This document shows, one piece after another, positions 1-6,860 of a stretch of DNA of 64,000 nucleotides. The notes under the pieces were generated by a model that searched no databases, was not told the DNA's origin, and was given only the letters and a program-made list of their open reading frames with translations. The translations under genes were made by a program, and so were the position numbers. The stretch covers positions 124,001 through 188,000 of the forward strand of contig SVSS01000002.1 of the NCBI GenBank assembly GCA_015064185.1, given 5' to 3'. Each line of letters begins with the position of its first letter. Within the stretch, counting starts at the first letter, position 1. This DNA is from Oscillospiraceae bacterium. Its GTDB lineage: Bacteria; Bacillota; Clostridia; Oscillospirales; CAG-272.

Positions 1-288
1 GCTGACGTGACGGTTACTACTGTAGATGGTAGCTATGGCACAAAGGGCTTTGTGACCGATGCCCTGAAGGATATCGACTATACCTATTTTTACACCTGCG
101 GTCCCGAGCCGATGCTGAAGGCTGTTTACCGCGCCTCGGGCACGAGTGGACAGTTTAGCTTTGAGGAGCGCATGGGCTGTGGCTTTGGCGCCTGCATGGG
201 CTGCTCTTGCAAGACTGTAACGGGCAATAAGCGCATTTGTAAGGAAGGACCCGTGCTCACAAAGGAGGATATTATATGGGAGAAGTAA
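1..288 (+). CDS. pyrK: Dihydroorotate dehydrogenase B electron-transfer subunit (PyrK), 3' end
   Basis: This is the C-terminal part of the FAD/[2Fe-2S] subunit that passes electrons from the class 1B dihydroorotate dehydrogenase PyrD to NAD+. The gene begins before the window. The frame is open from base 1. Visible are the TCGPEPML motif of the NAD-binding ferredoxin-reductase fold and the family's C-terminal iron-sulfur cluster, with cysteines in the pattern CxxxxCxxC followed by a fourth Cys in the RICKEGPV segment. The stop overlaps the pyrD start by 13 bases, so the two subunits are translationally coupled. It is the first visible gene of a pyrK-D-F-E-B operon. Confidence 0.95.
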   Translation, partial: ADVTVTTVDGSYGTKGFVTDALKDIDYTYFYTCGPEPMLKAVYRASGTSGQFSFEERMGCGFGACMGCSCKTVTGNKRICKEGPVLTKEDIIWEK

Positions 289-1193
289 ATACCAAGGTAA
301 CGCTTTGCGGTATCGAGCTTGATAACCCGGTAATACCCGCTTCGGGCACGTTTGGTTACGGCTATGAATTTGCCGAGCTTTACGACATCAACTGCCTTGG
401 TACGTTTTCCTTTAAGGGAACGACCAAGGACGCGCGTTTTGGCAACCCCACGCCCCGTATTGCGGAGTGTACTGCGGGCATGATCAATGCCGTGGGGCTT
501 CAAAATCCCGGCGTTGATAAGGTGATTGCTGAGGAACTTCCCAGGCTTGCACAGTGCTTTCACAAGCCTGTAATGGCAAATGTCAGCGGCTTTTCGGTAC
601 AGGATTATGCCTATACCTGCGAGCGCCTTGATAAAGAAAAGCAGGTGGGTTGGCTTGAGGTAAACATAAGCTGCCCGAACGTCCACGGCGGCGGTATGAG
701 CTTTGGCACCAGCCCCGAGGCGGCGGCCGAGGTTACTGCGGCTGTCAAAAAGGTTACCACAAAGCCTGTTATTATCAAGCTTTCGCCTAATGTGACCGAT
801 ATCGTTTCAATCGCCAAGGCTTGCGAGGCGGCGGGTGCTGACGGCATCAGCCTCATTAATACCATGCTTGGCATGCGCATTGATCTTAGAACCAAAAAGC
901 CCGTGATCGCCAATACGATGGGCGGCTTTTCGGGCGCGGCGATCTTTCCCGTAGCCCTTCGCATGGTCTATCAGGTAGCACACGCCGTCAAGATCCCGGT
1001 CGTCGGCATGGGCGGCGTTTCCACGGCTGAGGACGTCATCGAAATGATGCTTGCGGGCGCTACTGCCGTTGAGGTGGGCGCCGCCAATCTGGTTGATCCC
1101 TTTGCCTCTCAAAAAATTGTAACAGATCTGCCTGTGGTAATGGAAAAATATAAAATCAACTCTCTTAATGAGATTATCGGAGGTGTAAAATAA
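276..1193 (+). CDS. pyrD: Dihydroorotate dehydrogenase B catalytic subunit (PyrD)
   Basis: FMN enzyme that oxidises dihydroorotate to orotate, the fourth step of UMP synthesis. It has 305 residues, the usual size of the class 1B catalytic subunit. The NISCPNVHGG motif at about 130-139 carries the catalytic-base cysteine (Cys133) that separates class 1 from the serine-using class 2. The C-terminal GGVSTAEDVIEMMLAGA segment is the FMN-phosphate site. The start follows AAGGAGG and overlaps pyrK, its electron-transfer partner. The stop TAA shares one base with the pyrF ATG. Confidence 0.96.
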   Translation: MGEVNTKVTLCGIELDNPVIPASGTFGYGYEFAELYDINCLGTFSFKGTTKDARFGNPTPRIAECTAGMINAVGLQNPGVDKVIAEELPRLAQCFHKPVMANVSGFSVQDYAYTCERLDKEKQVGWLEVNISCPNVHGGGMSFGTSPEAAAEVTAAVKKVTTKPVIIKLSPNVTDIVSIAKACEAAGADGISLINTMLGMRIDLRTKKPVIANTMGGFSGAAIFPVALRMVYQVAHAVKIPVVGMGGVSTAEDVIEMMLAGATAVEVGAANLVDPFASQKIVTDLPVVMEKYKINSLNEIIGGVK

Positions 1194-1891
1194 TGGGAAA
1201 AGACGTTATTATCGCGTGTGATTTTGACAGCGCGGAAAAAACATTCGCATTTCTTGATCAATTTACGGGCAAAAAGCCCTTTGTCAAGATCGGTATGGAG
1301 CTCTTTTATGCAGAGGGCCCCTCGATCGTGCGCGAGATCAAGAAAAGAGGACATAAGATCTTCCTTGATCTCAAGCTCCACGATATTCCCAATACGGTAA
1401 AAAAATCCATGGCGGTTCTTTCTCGCCTTGATGTTGATATGACCAATCTGCATGCGGGCGGCACGATCCGCATGATGCAGGGTGCTCTTGAAGGTCTTAC
1501 ACGTCCCGATGGCACGCGCCCGATCCTCATTGCTGTGACGCAGCTCACCTCTACCGATCAGGAGAGCATGGAAAACGATCTTCTCATCAAGGAGCCGATC
1601 GACAAGGTTGTGATGCACTATGCACACAACGCAAAGCTGGCAGGGCTTGACGGTGTAGTTTGCTCGCCTCTTGAGGCAGGTAAGGTGCACGAGGTTTGTG
1701 GTAAGGGCTTTGTTACTGTTACACCCGGCGTGCGCTTTGCTGATGGCGACATCGGCGATCAAAAGCGCGTTATGACCCCCGCTGAAGCAAAAAAGATCGG
1801 CTCGGACTACATTGTAGTTGGCAGACCGATCACAGCTGCTGCCGACCCCGTTGCCGCTTACGAGCGTTGCCTTGCTGAATTTGTAGATTAA
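1193..1891 (+). CDS. pyrF: Orotidine-5'-phosphate decarboxylase (PyrF)
   Basis: Decarboxylates OMP to UMP, the last step of the pathway. It has 232 residues in a TIM barrel. The catalytic Asp-Lys-Asp array is visible in FLDLKLHDIP (Asp59, Lys61, Asp64). The phosphate-binding segment TPGVRF and the terminal VVGRPIT motif are present. The ATG overlaps the pyrD stop by one base and has GGAGGTG about 7 bases upstream, typical of tight operon coupling. Confidence 0.96.
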   Translation: MGKDVIIACDFDSAEKTFAFLDQFTGKKPFVKIGMELFYAEGPSIVREIKKRGHKIFLDLKLHDIPNTVKKSMAVLSRLDVDMTNLHAGGTIRMMQGALEGLTRPDGTRPILIAVTQLTSTDQESMENDLLIKEPIDKVVMHYAHNAKLAGLDGVVCSPLEAGKVHEVCGKGFVTVTPGVRFADGDIGDQKRVMTPAEAKKIGSDYIVVGRPITAAADPVAAYERCLAEFVD

Positions 1892-1902
1892 GGAGAGTAA
1901 CC

Positions 1903-2559
1903 ATGGAAGCTTATAAGAGAGAATTTATTGAGTTTTTGCAGCGTGCGGGCGTTTTAAAGTTTGGTGATTTTACCGCTAAGAGCGGCAGAAAGATCCCCTA
2001 TTTCATCAATGCCGGTATGATCAAGACGGGCAGTGACATTGCCACCCTCGGTGAATTTTATGCCCGCGCTTATTTTGAAAAGCTGGGCGAAAAAAAGGCA
2101 GTGCTTTACGGTCCTGCCTACAAGGGCATTTCGCTCTCTGTTTCTGCCGCAGTGGCGCTTTCCAAAAACGGCCTCAACGTTCCGTTCTTCTTCAATCGTA
2201 AGGAGGTAAAGGATCACGGCGAGGGCGGCGTGTTTGTTGGCTATGTGCCCACAGCAGGCGAGGAGATCGTTATCATTGAGGACGTGATCACCGCAGGCAC
2301 CGCTATTCGCGAGTCGATGGAGATCCTTTCCCACCTTGAGGGAACCAAGGTTGCCGCTACCTTTATTATGGTAGACCGCAAGGAAAAAGGGCAGGGCGAA
2401 AAGGGTGCAATGCAGGAGATCGAGGAGCAGTTTGGCTTCCCTGTATACTCCATTGTTGATGTTTATGACATCATTGAATATCTGGAAGAGGATCCCGCGA
2501 ACGAGGAAAACGTTACGCGCATCAAAAACTATCTTGCCGTCAATGGCGCAAAGGCGTAA
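1903..2559 (+). CDS. pyrE: Orotate phosphoribosyltransferase (PyrE)
   Basis: Transfers the phosphoribosyl group of PRPP to orotate to give OMP, the substrate of the upstream PyrF. It has 218 residues, a normal length. The PRPP-binding motif [13 protein letters not shown] lies at about 122-134. The flexible-loop region with [12 protein letters not shown] (about 98-109) contains the conserved Lys/His residues. AAGGAGA precedes the ATG, and pyrF ends 11 bases upstream, so it is in the same operon. Confidence 0.95.
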   Translation: MEAYKREFIEFLQRAGVLKFGDFTAKSGRKIPYFINAGMIKTGSDIATLGEFYARAYFEKLGEKKAVLYGPAYKGISLSVSAAVALSKNGLNVPFFFNRKEVKDHGEGGVFVGYVPTAGEEIVIIEDVITAGTAIRESMEILSHLEGTKVAATFIMVDRKEKGQGEKGAMQEIEEQFGFPVYSIVDVYDIIEYLEEDPANEENVTRIKNYLAVNGAKA

Positions 2560-2576
2560 ATCGGGGGAGAGTTGAA

Positions 2577-3665
2577 ATGAAAAGTGTAGTGGATATTCTT
2601 GACCTTTCGGTCAAGGAAATTGACGAATTGCTTGATACCGCACTTGATATTATCGATCATCCTGCGAAATACGCCGAGATCTGTCGAGGCAAAAAGCTTG
2701 CCACCCTCTTTTTTGAGCCCTCAACTCGTACCCGCCTTTCCTTTGAGGCGGCTATGTATGAGCTTGGCGGTAATGTAATTGGCTTTTCCTCTGCCAGCAG
2801 CACCTCTGCCAGCAAGGGTGAAAGCGTAGCGGATACTGCAAAGGTTATCAGCTGTTATGCAGATATTATTGCAATGCGCCACCCCAAGGAGGGCGCACCC
2901 TTTGTTGCCGCAAAGAATGCCAGCATCCCTGTGATTAACGCGGGCGACGGCGGACACCACCATCCTACCCAAACGCTTGCCGATCTTCTCACGATCAAGC
3001 GTGAAAAGGGGCAATTTTCGGGTCTTACCGTGGGCTTTTGCGGCGACCTTAAATTCGGCCGCACTGTGCACTCCTTGATCACAGCGCTTTGCCGCTATGA
3101 AAATATCAATTTTGTGATGATCTCGCCCGATGAGCTGAAGCTTCCCGGTTACGTAAAAAATGAGATCCCCCAGGGGCGCGGCTTCACCTATACTGAAACG
3201 ACCGACCTTGAAGCAGTAATGCCTACGCTTGATATTCTTTATATGACGCGTGTACAGCAGGAGCGCTTTACCGATATCGATGAGTATCTGCGCTTGCGTG
3301 ATGCTTATATTCTGAATCCCGAAAAGCTTGTTACCGCTAAAAAGGATATGATCATTTTGCATCCGCTTCCCCGTGTAAATGAGATCAGCGTAGCCGTTGA
3401 TGCAGATCCTCGTGCGTGCTATTTCAAGCAGGTGCAAAACGGCAAGTATATGCGCATGGCTTTGATCTTGAAGCTTTTGAATGATGCAAAGGGCGGTAAG
3501 GCTGAGGATAAAGAGCAGGAAGGCACCTATCTTTACGACTTTAAGTGTGATAATCCTCGTTGTATTACCACCACCGAGCAGGAGTTAAGACAGGTATTCC
3601 GTGTTGTCAGTCCCGAAAATCGCATCTGCCGCTGCATTTACTGCGATACCAAAAAGAGATACTGA
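2577..3665 (+). CDS. pyrB: Aspartate carbamoyltransferase with a fused C-terminal PyrI-type zinc domain
   Basis: Catalyses carbamoyl phosphate plus aspartate to carbamoyl aspartate. Residues 1 to about 305 are an ordinary catalytic chain: the carbamoyl-phosphate motif [13 protein letters not shown] at 45-57, and ILHPLPR late in the chain. The protein has 362 residues, about 55 more than a lone PyrB. The extra tail has Cys324, Cys329, Cys353 and Cys356. The 5-24-3 spacing is identical to the structural zinc site of E. coli PyrI (Cys109/114/138/141). The N-terminal nucleotide-binding half of PyrI is absent, and no pyrI is seen nearby. Fused PyrB-PyrI chains are known (Thermotoga), so the fusion type is not unique, but the zinc-domain-only form may be non-allosteric. 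GGGGAGAG is the ribosome binding site. Confidence 0.95.
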   Translation: MKSVVDILDLSVKEIDELLDTALDIIDHPAKYAEICRGKKLATLFFEPSTRTRLSFEAAMYELGGNVIGFSSASSTSASKGESVADTAKVISCYADIIAMRHPKEGAPFVAAKNASIPVINAGDGGHHHPTQTLADLLTIKREKGQFSGLTVGFCGDLKFGRTVHSLITALCRYENINFVMISPDELKLPGYVKNEIPQGRGFTYTETTDLEAVMPTLDILYMTRVQQERFTDIDEYLRLRDAYILNPEKLVTAKKDMIILHPLPRVNEISVAVDADPRACYFKQVQNGKYMRMALILKLLNDAKGGKAEDKEQEGTYLYDFKCDNPRCITTTEQELRQVFRVVSPENRICRCIYCDTKKRY

Positions 3666-3666
3666 T

Positions 3667-4980
3667 ATGGATAAGATTGTTTCAAAGCTGCTTATTTTCG
3701 GTGATCTGCCAAGCGATAGTATCCTTATGGAGCTTGCTGCCATTTGCCGTGAGGCAAAGGGAGAGAGCTATGATAAGGAGGCGCTTGTGGCGCGTGTGTA
3801 TCGGCAGGTCAAGCGCCTTTTGGTGCTTGCCACCGATTTTGGATTTGATAAAAATCTCTGGCAGAATTATCTGACGTTTTTACTCATGACCGATGAAAAC
3901 CCCTTTACACTGACCTGCGAAAAGATGGGCGTGCGAGAGGGGAGTGTCAATCATTTTGCAAAAAGTGATTGCGCAGCCTTTATAGAGCTTTTTCATTATG
4001 ACTTTTATCCACTTGAGCAAAAGCTTGGTATTGATTGTTTTTCCTGCATCACAAGCTATCAGGCAATTGAAAAGCCTGAGCTGATGTACAACAAGAGCGT
4101 GAGTGAAAAGGTGCAGGCGCTCTCGGACGTGCTTGCCGCTGCCACTACCACGGAGGCGTTTTTTGCGGGCATCACCGATTTTTACCGCGCTTACGGTGTG
4201 GGACAATGGGGACTAAACAAGGCATTTCGTTTGGCAAACGGCAGCGAAAACCGTGTGGTATTTCAGCCCATTAACAATATGGAAAAGGTTATGCTTTCCG
4301 ATCTTGTGGGATACGAGCAGCAAAAGGCGCAGTTGGTGGAAAATACCGAGGCTTTTGTTTCGGGTAAGCGTGCTAACAACGTGCTTTTATACGGTGATAG
4401 CGGAACGGGTAAATCGACCAGCATCAAGGCGATCGTCAATGAGTTTTATCCGCGCGGGCTTCGCATGATCGAGATCTATAAGCATCAGTTTAAGGATCTC
4501 TCGCAGGTGATCGCGCAGATCAAAAACCGTAACTATAAGTTTATCATTTACATGGATGATCTTTCCTTTGAGGAATTTGAAATTGAGTATAAGTTCCTCA
4601 AGGCGGTGATCGAGGGCGGTGTGGAAACCAAACCCGAAAATGTCTTGATCTATGCAACCTCAAACCGCCGTCATCTCATTCGTGAAACATGGGGCGATCG
4701 CAGTGATGTCAAGCTTACGGAGCAGGACGTCCACCATTCCGATACCATGGAGGAAAAGCTTTCTCTTGCCACACGCTTTGGCGTTGCGATCAATTATTCC
4801 AAGCCTACTCCAAAGGAATATTACGAAATTGTTGAGGAACTTGCCGCACGTCACGGTATTGACATGCCGGTTGAGGAGCTCCGTTTGCAAGCCAACCGTT
4901 GGGAGCTTCGCCACGGCGGCGTTTCGGGCAGAACCGCCCAGCAGTTTATCAACCATTTGCTTGGTAAAATGAAGGAATAA
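3667..4980 (+). CDS. DUF815-family AAA+ ATPase
   Basis: A 437-residue cytosolic protein of the DUF815 AAA+ family, whose cellular role is not established. The N-terminal ~210 residues form a helical accessory region. The ATPase core has Walker A GDSGTGKST at about 243-251, a Walker B-like FIIYMDDLSF near 285, and a sensor-like YATSNRRHLIRETW segment. I chose the ATG at 3667, one base after the pyrB stop; an upstream in-frame start at 3601 would lie inside pyrB. The position suggests co-transcription with the pyr operon, but nothing ties it to pyrimidine metabolism. Transcription ends at the hairpin at 4996-5024. Confidence 0.88.
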   Translation: MDKIVSKLLIFGDLPSDSILMELAAICREAKGESYDKEALVARVYRQVKRLLVLATDFGFDKNLWQNYLTFLLMTDENPFTLTCEKMGVREGSVNHFAKSDCAAFIELFHYDFYPLEQKLGIDCFSCITSYQAIEKPELMYNKSVSEKVQALSDVLAAATTTEAFFAGITDFYRAYGVGQWGLNKAFRLANGSENRVVFQPINNMEKVMLSDLVGYEQQKAQLVENTEAFVSGKRANNVLLYGDSGTGKSTSIKAIVNEFYPRGLRMIEIYKHQFKDLSQVIAQIKNRNYKFIIYMDDLSFEEFEIEYKFLKAVIEGGVETKPENVLIYATSNRRHLIRETWGDRSDVKLTEQDVHHSDTMEEKLSLATRFGVAINYSKPTPKEYYEIVEELAARHGIDMPVEELRLQANRWELRHGGVSGRTAQQFINHLLGKMKE

Positions 4981-4990
4981 AATTGTTTAA

Positions 4991-5030
4991 AAAAACAAGC
5001 CTTGGTGCCACGCACCAAGGCTTGTTTTTT
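4991..5030. terminator. Bidirectional intrinsic terminator
   Basis: Perfect 13-bp stem (4996-5008 with 5012-5024) and a 3-base loop, flanked by an A run on the left and a T run on the right. It works on both strands and serves the DUF815 gene on plus and the DUF4358 gene on minus. Confidence 0.92.
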
Positions 5031-5502
5031 ATGAAAACGCTTCGAAAAAAGCGCTTTTTGCTTTTGCCGCTTCCGCTTCGGGCAATACAAAATAGCAAAT
5101 GTATCGCCCCTTTTGCACAATAGTTGCGTTTTGGTATCGCCCCAGCTTTTCGGTGAGTGCTTCACTTGGATATAGTGTCATGAGGGAGGAAATGGAGCTT
5201 GCTTCATTTGAGAGATATTCCATAAGAGAGCGCTCGGCGGTTGTTTTGCTTGCGTTTTCCTCAAGCTTTAAAATGCCGATCTCTTTATTATCACCGATAT
5301 AAATTTTACAGTCGTCGATGAAATCATCGGATGAAAGATTGTTTTCGAGAAAATCATCATCGGCGAGTGTAAGGTTATCTTTGCTTTCAAGAGCATTTAA
5401 TATCTTGTTTGACACCGTGGTGATATCAGGTGTATTGGTATTGCGCCCGCATGCACAAAATAGCAGGGAAAGAGCGATGAGTGTTAGGAAAATCCTTTTC
5501 AT
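5029..5502 (-). CDS. DUF4358-type lipoprotein
   Basis: A 157-residue secreted lipoprotein. The N-terminus is a short signal peptide ending in a lipobox-like FCACG, so Cys18 (or Cys16) would be lipidated. The remainder resembles the DUF4358 family of Clostridia: a small alpha/beta domain with a late TLYPSEALTEKLGRYQNATIVQKGRY stretch split by the conserved IVQKGRYICYFV strand. No enzymatic motif is visible. The start overlaps the stop of the GDSL gene by four bases (ATGA), so the two are translationally coupled. DUF4358 proteins are often found beside SGNH hydrolases, which suggests a shared surface role. Function unknown. Confidence 0.8.
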   Translation of the reverse strand: MKRIFLTLIALSLLFCACGRNTNTPDITTVSNKILNALESKDNLTLADDDFLENNLSSDDFIDDCKIYIGDNKEIGILKLEENASKTTAERSLMEYLSNEASSISSLMTLYPSEALTEKLGRYQNATIVQKGRYICYFVLPEAEAAKAKSAFFEAFS

Positions 5503-6230
5503 TCCTTTGCCTTAACCTCTGTTTCATAATTTTTAATGTTTTCAAATATTGCCTCATACGCCGAGGCTGTGAGGTGTATGCCGTCATCGCTGTAGCAATA
5601 GTCGGCTTTCAGGTATCCTTCGGCATCCCTTAACACCGCCGCGGCATCGATATATACAAGCGATCGTCGTGCGGCAATTTTCGCAATCACGCCATTGGCG
5701 TTGTCCACCATGGCATTGGTGATAACCGTACTGTTCTTTCCCACGGGGAAGATGGATTGTAAAATCAAGTTGGTGTTGGGAGAGGCGGCTAGAATGGCAT
5801 CTAACAGCTTTTCATAGTAATAACCAAAGGTATCAAGGTCGTTGCGGTAATAATATACGCCGTAGTCGATCCCGAGTGTGATGACAAGCCGCGCGGGGCG
5901 CGTGATCGCCGCCACCTCGGCAATGGTAAGCTCTTGCCCGTTTTCGGGGCATATGATCTTTTCATAGGTAATGCGTGAGCTTAAATTCAAATAGCGGCTT
6001 TTGGTTGCCCAAACCTGCTTTGACTCTTTCCCACCCTTGAGTGGTGCGCGCAAAAGCATGTGTGCGGTTGTTGAATCTCCGAGAAAGGTCAGCGTATCAA
6101 GAAAGCAAGCCTCTTTTTCGCTTACTTTTGCCTCTTGCGCGGCTTCTATATTTGCAGCAGACACCTTATCGCAGCCGTTATACACAAGCATACAGCAAAG
6201 CAGGCATAAAAAAATACGGTTGAAGCGCAT
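5499..6230 (-). CDS. Secreted SGNH/GDSL-family hydrolase
   Basis: A 243-residue exported protein with an N-terminal hydrophobic signal segment containing a Cys (YNGC, residue 20) that could act as a lipobox. The SGNH block I is FLGDSTT (nucleophile Ser near residue 53) and block V is DDGIHLT (catalytic Asp/His near 216-219). The block III Asn is unclear, because TLGIDYG replaces the usual GxND, so activity is not certain. Likely substrates are cell-envelope esters, by family inference. It is coupled to the DUF4358 lipoprotein. Its start codon sits inside a terminator-like hairpin (see 6208-6262). Confidence 0.82.
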   Translation of the reverse strand: MRFNRIFLCLLCCMLVYNGCDKVSAANIEAAQEAKVSEKEACFLDTLTFLGDSTTAHMLLRAPLKGGKESKQVWATKSRYLNLSSRITYEKIICPENGQELTIAEVAAITRPARLVITLGIDYGVYYYRNDLDTFGYYYEKLLDAILAASPNTNLILQSIFPVGKNSTVITNAMVDNANGVIAKIAARRSLVYIDAAAVLRDAEGYLKADYCYSDDGIHLTASAYEAIFENIKNYETEVKAKE

Positions 6231-6262
6231 GAGAATACCTCCGTTTGAACTTCAACCGTATT
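6208..6262 (-). promoter_or_regulatory. Terminator-like hairpin enclosing the RBS and start codon of the GDSL gene
   Basis: On the minus strand, 6262-6250 pairs perfectly with 6225-6213 (13 bp), and seven T follow (6214-6208). The 24-base loop contains the GGAGG ribosome binding site and the ATG at 6230. The 3' arm is codons 2-6 of the GDSL gene. It therefore has the form of an intrinsic terminator for the upstream membrane-protein gene while presenting the next gene's start site. Confidence 0.75.
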
Positions 6263-6270
6263 ATGTGATT

Positions 6271-6705
6271 TTATTTTTTCTTATATACGCTTGTATACTT
6301 TGTTTCTTCGCGTGTGATACGCTTGATCTTACCGCGCATGTAAAGCACAATTCCCATGATGATCGCGTAAATCACTGTAAGAACCATATAAAGGATAAAT
6401 GCGCCACCCGCAGTTTGCCCATTTGCCTTGTTTGGTAAAAACAAAAAGCACCAAATACTTGCCATTGTGATTGCGTAGTGGAGTAAGACCTTTATCCATT
6501 CCGCAAAGCGTGCGTGTTTAAAAAGTGTGTTTGCCGCAGCAAAGCAAACAGAAAAGGGGAGAATGAGCATCAAAGCCACGGGATGCATGGCACGCGTGAT
6601 ATCATCGCTGATGAGCCAAAAAAGAAAGATCAGTAAAAATGTGGTGGCGGTATAGTACACACAGGCAGAAAGCCAAATTTTTTTCAAGTAGTCCTTTTTT
6701 TGCAT
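6271..6705 (-). CDS. Small membrane protein with four predicted TM helices
   Basis: A 144-residue integral membrane protein. Hydrophobic segments lie at about 10-32, 42-62, 72-90 and 100-122, followed by a basic tail (RGKIKRITREETKY). The layout and the HYAITMASIW...YAIIMGIVLYMRGKIKR pattern resemble DUF3021-like proteins, but I cannot assign it firmly. It lies upstream of, and in the same direction as, the GDSL/DUF4358 pair. The terminator-like hairpin between them may end its transcript. Function unknown. Confidence 0.72.
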   Translation of the reverse strand: MQKKDYLKKIWLSACVYYTATTFLLIFLFWLISDDITRAMHPVALMLILPFSVCFAAANTLFKHARFAEWIKVLLHYAITMASIWCFLFLPNKANGQTAGGAFILYMVLTVIYAIIMGIVLYMRGKIKRITREETKYTSVYKKK

Positions 6706-6804
6706 AAAGAAACCTCGCTTTTCTCATTACCGTATCATTTTATCATAGAATGTGTAAAAAGACAATACTTTTGAGGAAAATTTCGACAGTAGCACTCCCT
6801 TTCA

Positions 6805-6833
6805 TTGACATAAATTATTTTAAGTAGTATAAT
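6805..6833 (+). promoter_or_regulatory. Consensus sigma-A promoter of polA
   Basis: Perfect TTGACA at 6805-6810, a 17-base spacer, and perfect TATAAT at 6828-6833, 27 bases before the polA ATG. Confidence 0.9.
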
Positions 6834-6860
6834 AATGTTAATAAAACAACGGAGGTCAGT

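Noticed and set aside
3601..3666. Longer start of the DUF815 gene
   Set aside because: It would lie inside pyrB; the ATG at 3667 directly follows the pyrB stop.
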